Notes: generated by a model not told the origin, from the sequence alone. Positions 6,989-15,371 are shown, counted from the stretch's first letter. The stretch: DNA of 39,218 nucleotides from Alphaproteobacteria bacterium (GCA_021774965.1 JAJFIL010000206.1:1-39218); one strand, 5' to 3'. A program made the numbers and translations.

Positions 6989-8779
6989 ATGAGTGCAACG
7001 CCAGCTATGGACCCGTCCATATCGTCCCCCATGCCCAACGAGACGCCCAAAGGCGCGGCAGGCGTGGACGATGCCAAGGCCCGGTTTCTCAAGCGCGTTG
7101 AATCCCGCGTTAAAAGCGGCAAGTACAAAAACTCCAAGAACCTGGGAAACAAGAAGCTGGTGGTCACTCTGCGCCGGGCGCTGAAGTGCTATAATCGGAT
7201 GGAATATGCCGACGCCATCAAGCTTGCTCTGGAAGCCATTGATATTGATTCAGAATCTCTTCAGGCGCACCAGATCCTGGCTATATCTCTTGAGGGAAAG
7301 GGCGAGTTGAATAAGGCCATTTCCGTCTACCAACGCGCCATCGAGCTTGACCCCACCGACCCGGATTCGATCCTCAATCTTGGCCTGTTGGCCTGGAAGA
7401 TGAACCTCTACGATGTGGCGGAGAAATTTTTCCGCATCTTCCTCACCATGAAGCCCGAAAGCCCCTCGGCGATTATCAATCTTGCTGGCACCCTGCGCGA
7501 TCAAGGCAAGGCGGATGATGCAGTCGAGCTTCTTCAGGCCGAATTGTTCAAACACCCTGAGAACCATGAGCTCTGGAATTCTCTTGGTTCCGTGGTGATG
7601 GAGCAAGGCAAATACGAAGAAGCTGTCACCTTTTACGAAGAAACCCTTCGCCTTGCACCGGACTATGCCCGCGCCCATCACAACATGGGCTATACGGTGC
7701 ATCACCTTGGCCGGGTCCAGGACGCCTTTGATTGTTACAACAAAGCCCTTGATTTGATGGGCGTGAGCCCGGATAGGGCAGAAACCCTTCACGGCCGGTC
7801 GCTCGCCATGCTGGAGCTTGGATCTCTGGAAGAGGGATTGCGCGAATGGGAAGTGCGCAATGACCTTAGCTTCCGCACCGCCATGCATTTCCTTGTGGAT
7901 GCGCCTTACTGGATCGACCAGGACGTGCGCGGCAAGAAGCTGCTGGTCATGGGCGAACAGGGTATCGGGGACGAAATTGCCTTTGCCAATGCCATTCCTG
8001 ACCTCATCAAACATGTAGGTCCAGAGGGCCAGGTTTTCATCGCCGTCGATAAGCGCCTGGTAGAGCTGCTTCAACGCAGCTTCCCCGAGGCCATCGTGGG
8101 AACCTATGGCAATCTCAACCACAACGGCCGTATGGTGCGCCTTGCGCCATGGATGAAGGAACACGATGGTTGCGATTACTATGTGACCATGGGCTCCACC
8201 CTGCCCCATTTCCGCAAGACGGTTGAAGATTTCCCGGCTGATCGAGAATTTATGGTGCCGGACGCAAGCAAGGTTGCCCATTTTCGCGAAGAATTGGAAA
8301 AGCTTGGCCCCGGCCCGTATGTGGGTCTGTGCTGGCGGTCCATGCGCACCGGTGGTAATCGCGCCAAATACTACAGCCCTATTGAGCAATGGGGCCCGGT
8401 GATGCGCAACAAGAATGTTACCTTCGTCAATTTGCAATATGGCGATTGCCAGGCCGACATCGACGAAGCGCAGGAACGCTATGGCATCAAAATCCACCAG
8501 CTGGACCTGGATCTCAAAGATGATCTCGATACCAACGCGGCCCTGTGCCAGGCATTGGATCTGACCATCGCTGCCCCTACTGCTGCGGCGGCTATTTCCG
8601 GCTCCGTAGGAACAGAGACCTGGTTTGTTACCATCGGCCGGGTCTGGCCCATGTTGGGTACGGATCATTTCCCCTGGTACGCTCACTCCCGCGTCTTCTT
8701 CCCCGAGGAATTTGCCAATTGGCCCGAGGCCATGGGAGCAGCGGGTGAGGCTTTGAGCGAATTTGTGGGTAAGGCCTAG
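6989..8779 (+). CDS. TPR glycosyltransferase, FlmG-like (probable flagellin glycosyltransferase)
   Basis: A cytoplasmic protein of 596 residues. The N-terminal half holds about six tetratricopeptide repeats (for example ALEAIDIDSESLQAHQILA and AIELDPTDPDSILNLGLLA). The C-terminal half is a GT-B-type glycosyltransferase domain with LLVMGEQGIGDEIAFANAIP and GLCWRSMRTGGNRAKYYS. This architecture matches FlmG of Caulobacter, which uses the TPR part to bind flagellin and the C-terminal part to attach a nonulosonic acid. Position beside flagellin, flaF and flbT genes fits. The start at 6989 follows GGTGGAGA; ATG at 6962 and TTG at 6950 are possible but less well placed. No sugar-synthesis genes lie in the window, so the donor is unknown. 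Confidence 0.82.
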   Translation: MSATPAMDPSISSPMPNETPKGAAGVDDAKARFLKRVESRVKSGKYKNSKNLGNKKLVVTLRRALKCYNRMEYADAIKLALEAIDIDSESLQAHQILAISLEGKGELNKAISVYQRAIELDPTDPDSILNLGLLAWKMNLYDVAEKFFRIFLTMKPESPSAIINLAGTLRDQGKADDAVELLQAELFKHPENHELWNSLGSVVMEQGKYEEAVTFYEETLRLAPDYARAHHNMGYTVHHLGRVQDAFDCYNKALDLMGVSPDRAETLHGRSLAMLELGSLEEGLREWEVRNDLSFRTAMHFLVDAPYWIDQDVRGKKLLVMGEQGIGDEIAFANAIPDLIKHVGPEGQVFIAVDKRLVELLQRSFPEAIVGTYGNLNHNGRMVRLAPWMKEHDGCDYYVTMGSTLPHFRKTVEDFPADREFMVPDASKVAHFREELEKLGPGPYVGLCWRSMRTGGNRAKYYSPIEQWGPVMRNKNVTFVNLQYGDCQADIDEAQERYGIKIHQLDLDLKDDLDTNAALCQALDLTIAAPTAAAAISGSVGTETWFVTIGRVWPMLGTDHFPWYAHSRVFFPEEFANWPEAMGAAGEALSEFVGKA

Positions 8780-8826
8780 GCCAAAGATCTCGTTTCAATT
8801 CGAACCAATGCATTAATGTTTGATTA

Positions 8827-10191
8827 ATGCCTGCAGCGGATGCTTTGCACATGAGTGCGAAGGTAACCCCCAACAAAAGAATCCTGCTCATCTGGCCCCC
8901 TGGCATAGCTGGGGCGGACTGGATGCTGTTTCCGCTTGCCTTTGGGTTCCTGCGCAATCATGCAGATTGCGATATTCTCGATTGCACCCTCACCCCCCTT
9001 AGCCCTTTGGAGATTGCTCAGCGTGCCAGTGCCTATGATCTGGTGGGAATCACCGTATGGGGCTTTAATGTCCGAACGGTGCAACACCTGACGGACCTCA
9101 TTCATCAGCATACGAATGCAAAGGTCGTGGTAGGCGGACCCTCTGCCGGATTAGTCAAGGCGGACTATGCCCTCTTAGGGGAAGCGGAAGAAAAGTTCGG
9201 CGAACTGGCAGCGCAGGTTCTAAGCGGTGGAAACGCCGCGGACCTGAGTATTCAGGGCCTGGGCATCAATGGAAAATCACAAGCAAAAATGCCCGCGAGT
9301 TTTACCGGAGATCTGGATGAGCTGGGCCTGGTGGATTATGGCGCCCTTGGTCTTGGCCGTTACAATGCTGCAGGATACAAATACTGGCTCTATACCTTGT
9401 CGGACAAATTCACCACCGGGCCGATGATGGCAACCCGCGGCTGCCCCTATAAATGCACCTTTTGCGCCGCACCGGCATTGCAAGGCGTCAAACTGCGCAA
9501 ACATTCGGTCGACTATGTACTCGCCACTATTGAAGACCTCTACTTCAATCATGATGTGCGACAGATCAGTTTCCTTGATGACAATCTGACCCTGGATGCC
9601 GCCTGGGCCAAGGATCTGTGTGTGTCCTTGATCAAGCTCAAGGAAGCCAAGGGGATGGAGTTCATCTGCTCCACGTCAAACGGCGTGCGCTACAAGACAC
9701 TCGACGATGAGTTGTTAGGCTTGATGAGACGCGCTGGCTGGGGCGAGATTGTCCTTGCACCGGAAAGCGGATCGCCCCGAACACTGGAGCGTATGAAAAA
9801 ATACGTGGACCTGGATGTTCTGGAAGAGAAGGCAGCCCTCGCAAAAAAGAATGGGCTTAACACGGTCGGCTTTTTCATCATCGGCTATCCCGGGGAAACG
9901 CCTGAGGATCTGGAGATGACCCGCGCCTATATCCATCAATCCGGGCTTACCCGAACTTTGGTGAATTGGTTCAACCCCATTCCCGGAACGCCGATTTATT
10001 ATGACCTGGTGGAGGCGGGCGAGATTGACCCCGAGCAAATCGAGATCAACTACGGCTCCATCGATAAGCTGGACTACCTTACTCCGGGCCTCACGAAGGA
10101 TGATTTGCGGGCCTTTGATGCTGCGGTGAAGTCTCGTTCGGCTTTCACCGACATGAAATTTGCGGACCTGCTCTCCGTCAACGCGGCCTAA
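8827..10191 (+). CDS. Cobalamin-binding-type radical SAM protein
   Basis: A 454-residue protein. Residues 15-135 resemble the B12-binding Rossmann domain that precedes many radical SAM domains (LIWPPG near 21, VVGGPSAG near 101, then GEAEEKF). Residues 195-400 form the radical SAM barrel, with the iron-sulfur cluster motif C206-x3-C210-x2-C213 in RGCPYKCTFCAAP. The usual GGPHP histidine is Ser here, which is common in this group. It begins 47 bases after the glycosyltransferase gene and may be co-transcribed. Such enzymes often methylate unreactive carbons, so a role in modifying the flagellin glycan or flagellin is possible, but nothing in the sequence proves it. Neither ATG 8827 nor ATG 8851 has a good ribosome-binding site. 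Confidence 0.85.
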   Translation: MPAADALHMSAKVTPNKRILLIWPPGIAGADWMLFPLAFGFLRNHADCDILDCTLTPLSPLEIAQRASAYDLVGITVWGFNVRTVQHLTDLIHQHTNAKVVVGGPSAGLVKADYALLGEAEEKFGELAAQVLSGGNAADLSIQGLGINGKSQAKMPASFTGDLDELGLVDYGALGLGRYNAAGYKYWLYTLSDKFTTGPMMATRGCPYKCTFCAAPALQGVKLRKHSVDYVLATIEDLYFNHDVRQISFLDDNLTLDAAWAKDLCVSLIKLKEAKGMEFICSTSNGVRYKTLDDELLGLMRRAGWGEIVLAPESGSPRTLERMKKYVDLDVLEEKAALAKKNGLNTVGFFIIGYPGETPEDLEMTRAYIHQSGLTRTLVNWFNPIPGTPIYYDLVEAGEIDPEQIEINYGSIDKLDYLTPGLTKDDLRAFDAAVKSRSAFTDMKFADLLSVNAA

Positions 10192-10335
10192 GCGGACCCT
10201 TCCCCAGCGTCACTCGAACGTTTTGCGCCCCTTCTGGACTCTTGCTGCTCCGCACCATAGATTTCTCTTCAAATGACAGATTGTCGGGCAACCCGAATAA
10301 TGGGCAGCTCGGCCAAATAATTTCGAGGAAGATCC

Positions 10336-11184
10336 ATGCAGTTCGAAGGCACCAAGAATTACGTCGCGACCGAAGATTTACGCGTGGCGGTCAACGCCTC
10401 TATCGCGCTGGAACGCCCGCTGCTGATCAAAGGCGAGCCCGGCACCGGCAAGACCGTTTTGGCTCATGAGGTGGCAGGTGCCCTTGGCGTGCCTCTTATT
10501 CAATGGCACATCAAGTCGACGACCAAAGCTCAACAGGGCCTCTATGAATATGATGCGGTCTCCCGCCTGCGGGATAGCCAATTGGGCGACGAGAAAGTCA
10601 AAGACATCGGCAACTACATCAAGAAAGGCAAGATGTGGGATGCGTTCACCTCTACGGAACGGCCCGTGCTGCTGATTGACGAGATCGACAAGGCCGACAT
10701 CGAATTTCCAAATGACTTGCTGCTGGAGCTCGATCGCATGGAATTCTTCGTCTACGAGACCGGCGAGCAGGTGAAAGCCGAACAACGCCCCATCGTGATG
10801 ATTACGTCCAACAATGAAAAGGAACTCCCCGACGCCTTTCTGCGCCGTTGTTTCTTTCACTACATCAAGTTTCCCGATGCGGAGACCATGACGTCCATCA
10901 TCAATGTTCACTTCCCGGACCTGAAGGGCCGCCTGCTCACCGAAGCACTGAACGTATTCTACGAAGTGCGCGACACACCGGGCCTCAAGAAGAAACCTTC
11001 CACGTCAGAACTGCTGGACTGGCTCAAGCTGCTGCTGGTGGAAGACATTGACCCAGAAGTGCTGAAAGAACGCGACCCGACGAAACTCATCCCGCCGCTT
11101 CACGGGGCGCTGCTGAAGAACGAACAAGACGTGACCTTGTTTGAGCGGCTGGCATTTTTGGCGCGCCGGGAAAGCCGGGGGTAG
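10336..11184 (+). CDS. MoxR-family AAA+ ATPase
   Basis: A 282-residue AAA+ ATPase of the MoxR/CoxD type. Walker A is GEPGTGKT (residues 33-40) and Walker B is VLLIDEID (111-118). A sensor region ITSNNEKELPDAFLRRCFF follows. MoxR ATPases act as chaperones with VWA-domain partners, often in metal-centre or complex assembly. ATG at 10336 follows AGGAAG. The VWA partner at 11861 lies downstream, separated by one small gene. No molybdenum hydroxylase or CO dehydrogenase genes are visible, so the client complex is unknown. Confidence 0.92.
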   Translation: MQFEGTKNYVATEDLRVAVNASIALERPLLIKGEPGTGKTVLAHEVAGALGVPLIQWHIKSTTKAQQGLYEYDAVSRLRDSQLGDEKVKDIGNYIKKGKMWDAFTSTERPVLLIDEIDKADIEFPNDLLLELDRMEFFVYETGEQVKAEQRPIVMITSNNEKELPDAFLRRCFFHYIKFPDAETMTSIINVHFPDLKGRLLTEALNVFYEVRDTPGLKKKPSTSELLDWLKLLLVEDIDPEVLKERDPTKLIPPLHGALLKNEQDVTLFERLAFLARRESRG

Positions 11185-11188
11185 GCGG

Positions 11189-11860
11189 ATGGAACCAAAT
11201 CCTTGGGAATTTGGTTGGGATGAGCTAATTGCGATCTTGAGCCTTGCTGTTGTCATTTTTGGAATTATTGCGGCGGCTGCATCCGTCAAGAAATGGCAAA
11301 AGGAAAAACGCACGGAACGCAGATTTAGCATTGCCGAGGAAATTCTTGAAAAAGCTCTGGACGCTCGACTAACTGCTAACAAAGTCCTCTCTTTCGGGAT
11401 TACTACCTCCCAAAAGGAAATGCAGAATGGGATGTTCCGCAAGTCGAGTTTCTGTGATGTTGAGGAAATCTTTAGACGTGCGCGACCATTGGTACTTGAG
11501 CTACAGGATTGCAGCCAAATACTGACAGCTTCGCATTTCTTAGCGGACGTATACTTTGACAAAGCAGTCGATGAGGCAATTGATCTGTTCGCATTACATG
11601 TTTCCGCACTGCATTCGAAGTACTGGTATCTCGCAACAGTTGCCCAAACCATTCAAAAGTCTGTGAAAATATCAACGGGAAACCAAGACTACATGAACAT
11701 TCCGTTTGAACAACTCATTGATAGCGGTCAATTACCGGAGACTATAGCAGAAACATTTTACTTGTTTGTTTTTCTAAACTCAGACCGCTGTGAGGAATAC
11801 TTGAATGAACTGGATAGTAGGTTGCAAATAGTTCGCAAAGAATTGAAGAGGTTCCTATAA
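11189..11860 (+). CDS. Membrane-anchored protein of unknown function inserted between moxR and VWA genes
   Basis: A 223-residue protein that I do not recognise. One hydrophobic segment near residues 12-32 (ELIAILSLAVVIFGIIAAAA) is followed by a basic stretch (KKWQKEKRTERR), suggesting a single-pass anchor with the rest cytoplasmic. The remainder is mainly helical. Start at 11189 is just after GGGGGTAGGCGG; the gene begins 4 bases after the moxR stop and its stop abuts the ATG of the VWA gene. Its base composition is visibly more AT-rich than its two neighbours, and codon use differs, which suggests later insertion into an existing two-gene operon. Confidence 0.7.
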   Translation: MEPNPWEFGWDELIAILSLAVVIFGIIAAAASVKKWQKEKRTERRFSIAEEILEKALDARLTANKVLSFGITTSQKEMQNGMFRKSSFCDVEEIFRRARPLVLELQDCSQILTASHFLADVYFDKAVDEAIDLFALHVSALHSKYWYLATVAQTIQKSVKISTGNQDYMNIPFEQLIDSGQLPETIAETFYLFVFLNSDRCEEYLNELDSRLQIVRKELKRFL

Positions 11861-13036
11861 ATGTTCTACACACTCTTCTCAGAACTGCGGCGGGTCGGCG
11901 TACCGGTCTCGCTCAAGGAGTACTTGCTCCTGCTCGAAGCCATGTCCAAGAACCTGGCGGGCTATCATCTCACGGACTTTTACTATCTCGCCCGTTCAGC
12001 ATTGGTAAAAGACGAACGGCATCTGGATAAGTTCGATCAGGTGTTCTCCCACGTCTTTCGCGGGCTGGAATATATCGACGAGATCATGACCGCAGAGCTG
12101 CCGGACGAATGGCTCAAGGCGCTCACGGAAAAATTCCTCACCGAGGAGGAAAAAGCCGAGATCGAATCCCTTGGTGGCTGGGACAAGATCATGGAGGAGC
12201 TGCAAAAGCGCCTCGAGGAACAGGAAAAGCGCCACGAGGGCGGCAGCAAGGCTATCGGCACCGGCGGCACCTCGCCGTTCGGCAATTCGGGCTATAATCC
12301 CGAAGGCGTACGCATCGGCCAACAGGAAGGCCGTCACGGCAAGGCCGTGAAAGTCTGGGACAAACGCGAATACAAGAACCTGGACGATACCGTCGAGCTG
12401 GGCACGCGGAACATCAAAGTGGCCTTGCGCCGCCTGCGCCGTTTTGCCCGCGAAGGCGCGCCCACGGAACTGGCCCTGGATGACACCATCAGGGCCACGG
12501 CTCATCAGGGCTATCTTGACCTCATCTTCCGACCCGAACGGCATAATACGGTCAAGGTTCTCTTGTTCTTTGATGTGGGCGGTTCCATGGACCCGCATAT
12601 TCGTCTGTGTGAGGAGCTTTTCTCCGCCGCGCGCACTGAATTCAAACATATGGAATATTTTTACTTCCACAATTGTCCGTATGAGTTTGTCTGGAAGAAC
12701 AATCGCCGCCGCCATTCCGAACGCACGGACATGTGGGAGGTGCTGCACACCTACCCCGCCGACTACAAGGTCATCTTTGTAGGGGACGCCACCATGTCAC
12801 CGTACGAGATCACCTACCCCGGCGGCAGTGTGGAACATTGGAACGAAGAGCCCGGTGCCGTCTGGATGGATCGCATTACAAGCATCTATGACCGCGCCGT
12901 CTGGCTCAACCCCACGCCGGAGCGCTATTGGGACAGCACCCCGTCAATTCAGATTGCCAAGCAGCTGATGAATGACCGCATGTTCGGGCTGACACTAGAT
13001 GGCCTCGACGGCGCCATGAAGGAATTGAGCAAGTAG
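11861..13036 (+). CDS. CoxE-like VWA domain protein
   Basis: A 391-residue protein of the CoxE-like family. The N-terminal 110 residues are helical. Residues 110-165 are charged and Gly-rich. From about 230 there is a von Willebrand factor A domain whose metal-ion site reads FFDVGGSMD (D238-x-G-x-S242). The first Ser of the classical DxSxS is Gly, as is usual in this family. VWA proteins of this group pair with MoxR ATPases in assembly or activation of a target complex. It is the last gene of the three-gene plus-strand group; palindromic repeats at 13061-13160 follow and may end transcription. Confidence 0.9.
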   Translation: MFYTLFSELRRVGVPVSLKEYLLLLEAMSKNLAGYHLTDFYYLARSALVKDERHLDKFDQVFSHVFRGLEYIDEIMTAELPDEWLKALTEKFLTEEEKAEIESLGGWDKIMEELQKRLEEQEKRHEGGSKAIGTGGTSPFGNSGYNPEGVRIGQQEGRHGKAVKVWDKREYKNLDDTVELGTRNIKVALRRLRRFAREGAPTELALDDTIRATAHQGYLDLIFRPERHNTVKVLLFFDVGGSMDPHIRLCEELFSAARTEFKHMEYFYFHNCPYEFVWKNNRRRHSERTDMWEVLHTYPADYKVIFVGDATMSPYEITYPGGSVEHWNEEPGAVWMDRITSIYDRAVWLNPTPERYWDSTPSIQIAKQLMNDRMFGLTLDGLDGAMKELSK

Positions 13037-13060
13037 GGTTTTATCTTACTGATAGATTGC

Positions 13061-13160
13061 CCCCTCACCCGGCGCGGCGCGCCACCCTCTCCCCCAGGAG
13101 AGGGTTATTGGCAGTCACTCTTTTTCTCCCTCTCCCTCGGGAGAGGGCTGGGGTGAGGGG
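13061..13160. repeat. Palindromic repeat unit with nested hairpins
   Basis: Perfect outer arms CCCCTCACCC (13061-13070) and GGGTGAGGGG (13151-13160) enclose two internal hairpins, 13085-13104 and 13128-13147, both built on CCCTCT...AGAGGG. The form is like a cruciform-prone intergenic repeat. The 3' end of the DUF559 gene lies inside the right half. Confidence 0.8.
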
Positions 13161-13510
13161 TGGGCCTCAATTAAGACAATCTGAATTTGAGACAACACAC
13201 CTTCCAGGTTTTCCAAAACTTCATTGTTCCAGAAGCGAATAACGCGAAACCCCTTCCCTTCAAGGTACCTCGTTCGGTGTGCATCCGTCTTTGAATCGGC
13301 ATGCTGCCCACCATCTAATTCAATGATCAGTCGAGCCTCCCAACATGCAAAGTCTGTAATATAGGGGCCGACGGGAAACTGCCTGCGAAACTTCGCGCCG
13401 CTTAGTTGATTTGCCCTAAGTACCTTCCACAGTTTCTTTTCTGCTTCCGTCGTGTCGCGCCGAAGCCGTCTCGCTTGTTGTGTCGTTCCTTTTCTTTTTG
13501 CGCCTGGCAT
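13115..13510 (-). CDS. DUF559 endonuclease-like protein
   Basis: A 131-residue protein of the DUF559 family, related to very-short-patch-repair (Vsr) nucleases with a restriction-endonuclease-like fold. Visible marks are the N-terminal LRRDTTEAEKKLWKVLRANQ, then KFRRQFPVGPYITDFACW and IIELDGGQH, and RVIRFWNNEVLEN. The Asp of TDF and the ELDGGQH residues are the likely catalytic set. Start at 13510 follows GAGGGGGA; an upstream ATG at 13525 is less well placed. The last 16 residues (HPSPQPSPEGEGEKE region) are encoded by the palindromic repeat. The gene begins 11 bases after the stop of an imuA-like remnant and may use the SOS promoter at 13745-13784. Confidence 0.85.
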   Translation of the reverse strand: MPGAKRKGTTQQARRLRRDTTEAEKKLWKVLRANQLSGAKFRRQFPVGPYITDFACWEARLIIELDGGQHADSKTDAHRTRYLEGKGFRVIRFWNNEVLENLEGVLSQIQIVLIEAHPSPQPSPEGEGEKE

Positions 13511-13521
13511 TCTATTCCCCC

Positions 13522-13743
13522 TCAATGAAAATCGCGGGAGCGCAACATCGGGCTTAGGAAGCTGGTGGCGGCGGGAGTATCACGGGGGTCTTTGGGGAGG
13601 ACCTCATGAAGCGCATTTGCGATAATCCCGCCGCCGGGCAAGTGACCATCCACCTCGTAGGGACCAAGGGGGATGGATTGCCGTCCGGGCGTCACGGTCT
13701 GAGGTGGGGACCCCAGAACCGAGCCGGAGAGCCCGGATAAGGA
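13522..13743 (-). pseudogene. Truncated imuA-like remnant behind an SOS promoter
   Basis: An open frame of 73 codons without ATG runs from the SOS box to TGA at 13522. Its product contains VDGHLPGGGIIANALHEV and DTPAATSFL, which closely resemble the N-terminal part of ImuA (pattern 'LDAxLPGGGLxxGALHEV...AATGF'), a RecA-like protein of the SOS mutasome with ImuB and DnaE2. An intact ImuA is over 200 residues; here the similarity stops at about residue 62 and the frame ends soon after. Only a poorly placed GTG (13695) could start it. No imuB or dnaE2 is seen. I infer an imuA gene truncated when the DUF559/repeat segment arrived. Confidence 0.65.
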
Positions 13744-13744
13744 T

Positions 13745-13784
13745 GTTCTTGTTTTGTTCTAATTCTTGAAGCAGGAAAAGTCAA
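13745..13784 (-). promoter_or_regulatory. LexA-type SOS box with overlapping promoter
   Basis: GTTC (13745-13748), seven bases, GTTC (13756-13759) is the alphaproteobacterial LexA operator. On the minus strand a -35 TTGACT (13779-13784), 17-base spacer and -10 TAGAAC (13756-13761) overlap it, so LexA would block the promoter. Transcription would go left through the imuA remnant into the DUF559 gene. Bases 13785-13892 hold no other feature that I can see. Confidence 0.8.
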
Positions 13785-13892
13785 GGCGTGAACGTCTGCG
13801 TAAGTGATTTTCCTAACGCTTTGAACGTCGAGGCGGACAATCAGCGTCGAGGCCACCATTCTGACCTCTGAACATCGAGAGGCAAACCGCGC

Positions 13893-14663
13893 CTAGCCGA
13901 CCTCTTCGCTTTCCTCAGGGGCCATTTCGACAGCCTGGGACGCGCCGCAGTCGTGAAGCTTTGCAACATAATCAGCAATAGCCAATTGAAGCGCACGCTG
14001 CCCGGCATATCTTGTCATTGCCTCAGAAGTGCCAGCAGGGGCCACACCTTGGCCATAGGCCGTAACGCGACCTGCATTTATCGCGACATTGTTTCGCGCA
14101 GCTGTAGTCAGTTCCGCTGTTATGAGATTACTGGCATCTACCCCTACAAAGGCAAAGGCAACACCAGCAACAATCGCATAGGCCCGGCGACCATCGCCCG
14201 TCCGATGCGGCGAGAGGGCTTCAAACTCAGCAACACCTGAAGAGGTAAGACAGGCGCTAAACTCATCTGTCTCAGAAAGTTCGTTCAGCGTCTCAAATTG
14301 AACCTCAGCCAAAACCCTTCTGCCGCCGTCCGTGGGAGAGATTTGAAATCCCATTGCATTTGCTGTCAGCCCATACCGCGCCGCCGATGCATCAGCCGCC
14401 AGGTATCCATGATTGCGAAGCGATTTCGAAACGCCCTCTGAAAAGCTCTCCTGGGCAAGTATACCGTCCGTGCCCATCTGTTCGGCAACGCCCACCTGCA
14501 ATTCAGCATCCTGTATCCACAAAGCCTCAGATAAACCCGTGCCCGAAGCCGTGGGGAGGCCATGCCGCCCACTGACAGTCATCAGATCCGCAGTAAGAGG
14601 TTCGGGTGGGATAGTCGAGCAAGCACCCAAAAACACAAACAGAAATAATAGGAAATACCGCAT
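13893..14663 (-). CDS. Predicted lipoprotein of unknown function
   Basis: A 256-residue protein. MRYFLLFLFVFLGAC is a lipoprotein signal with lipobox LGAC, so it is probably anchored by a lipidated Cys near residue 15. The rest is mixed, with a hydrophobic Ala/Val stretch (AIVAGVAFAFVGV) and an Ala-rich helical end. I do not recognise the family. The start is given as ATG 14663, which has AGG eight bases before it; GTG 14672 would add three residues. It starts 9 bases after the stop of a second lipoprotein gene, forming a two-gene unit. Confidence 0.8.
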   Translation of the reverse strand: MRYFLLFLFVFLGACSTIPPEPLTADLMTVSGRHGLPTASGTGLSEALWIQDAELQVGVAEQMGTDGILAQESFSEGVSKSLRNHGYLAADASAARYGLTANAMGFQISPTDGGRRVLAEVQFETLNELSETDEFSACLTSSGVAEFEALSPHRTGDGRRAYAIVAGVAFAFVGVDASNLITAELTTAARNNVAINAGRVTAYGQGVAPAGTSEAMTRYAGQRALQLAIADYVAKLHDCGASQAVEMAPEESEEVG

Positions 14664-14672
14664 TGCTCGCAC

Positions 14673-15266
14673 CTATTGGCGATCAAAATTTCGGCGCAAC
14701 TTCTCTGCGAAGTCATTTGCCATTATACCTTCAATGTCTGGTTGGATAATCGACTGAGCAATCGCACCGATGATCCCGGCATTGGACGCATAATTCCCTG
14801 TCGCGCTATAGACGCCCAGAACAGTGTCATCAGAAAGACGGACAACACTCACCGAGGCACTCACCCCATTCGATCCACCGATTATGTTTCCAAACGCTGC
14901 GCCAACTCGATGATAGGTCGCAACATCCACATCAAAGCGAACGGCCTCTGATCCCGATGGGGAATTGCGAAATTCTTCACTGACACGAGCCTGAAGGAGT
15001 TCTATCAAGGTTGCTTTGCCAGCTGCGTAATCCTCATTTGAGGCCGCCTTGGCTTCATCATCCACTGACCAGCTGACCTCAACAGAGTCAACATAAACAC
15101 CATACCGAGTATCGCTAGACAAAGGATTAGGCGTGGTCGTGGTACAACCCGCAACCAAGAGAAGGCTCAGGCCAATGCCCATCGCCCTCACTACGGATTT
15201 TGCCCAGGAAAGAACCCCCAACGGACGGACGAATGAACGGTCTGTACCAACCACATGAGTGTCCAT
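14673..15266 (-). CDS. Predicted lipoprotein of unknown function, first of a pair
   Basis: A 197-residue protein. Signal region with LLLVAGC lipobox near residue 40 follows a longer basic N-terminus (VVRAMGIGLSLLLVAGC), so lipidation is likely. The mature part has YGVYVDSVEVSW near its start and a region with repeated S/V/G, DDTVLGVYSATGNYA, ending in IIQPDIEGIMANDFAEKLRR. This pattern of a short lipoprotein that counts secondary beta strands recalls GNA1162/CsgG-neighbour lipoproteins but the resemblance is weak. Start 15266 follows AAGGAGAGG; upstream ATGs are poorer. It is expressed with the lipoprotein gene at 13893. Confidence 0.8.
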   Translation of the reverse strand: MDTHVVGTDRSFVRPLGVLSWAKSVVRAMGIGLSLLLVAGCTTTTPNPLSSDTRYGVYVDSVEVSWSVDDEAKAASNEDYAAGKATLIELLQARVSEEFRNSPSGSEAVRFDVDVATYHRVGAAFGNIIGGSNGVSASVSVVRLSDDTVLGVYSATGNYASNAGIIGAIAQSIIQPDIEGIMANDFAEKLRRNFDRQ

Positions 15267-15339
15267 AGTGCTTACCTCTCCTTGCATACTCAATTTTTGA
15301 TTGAGTGGAAGTGATCAAAAAATTTCCATGTGTGTCAAT

Positions 15340-15371
15340 GGGTTGAAGGTAAGCTATAGCTCTTTCAACCC
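15340..15371. promoter_or_regulatory. Inverted repeat operator candidate between divergent genes
   Basis: Perfect 8-bp arms GGGTTGAA / TTCAACCC enclose the palindrome AGCTATAGCT. A further GGTTGAAGG copy lies about 50 bases to the right. It is located 70-100 bases upstream of the lipoprotein gene start at 15266. Confidence 0.45.

Noticed and set aside
7250-8686. 478-codon frame opposite the TPR glycosyltransferase
   Set aside because: Shadow of a strongly coding gene; no motif and no ribosome-binding site.
13526-13745. Possible structured RNA (6S or riboswitch-like) because of complementary GGCGGCGGGA/TCCCGCCGCC blocks
   Set aside because: The same bases read on the minus strand give an ImuA-like protein with an SOS promoter in front, which explains them better.
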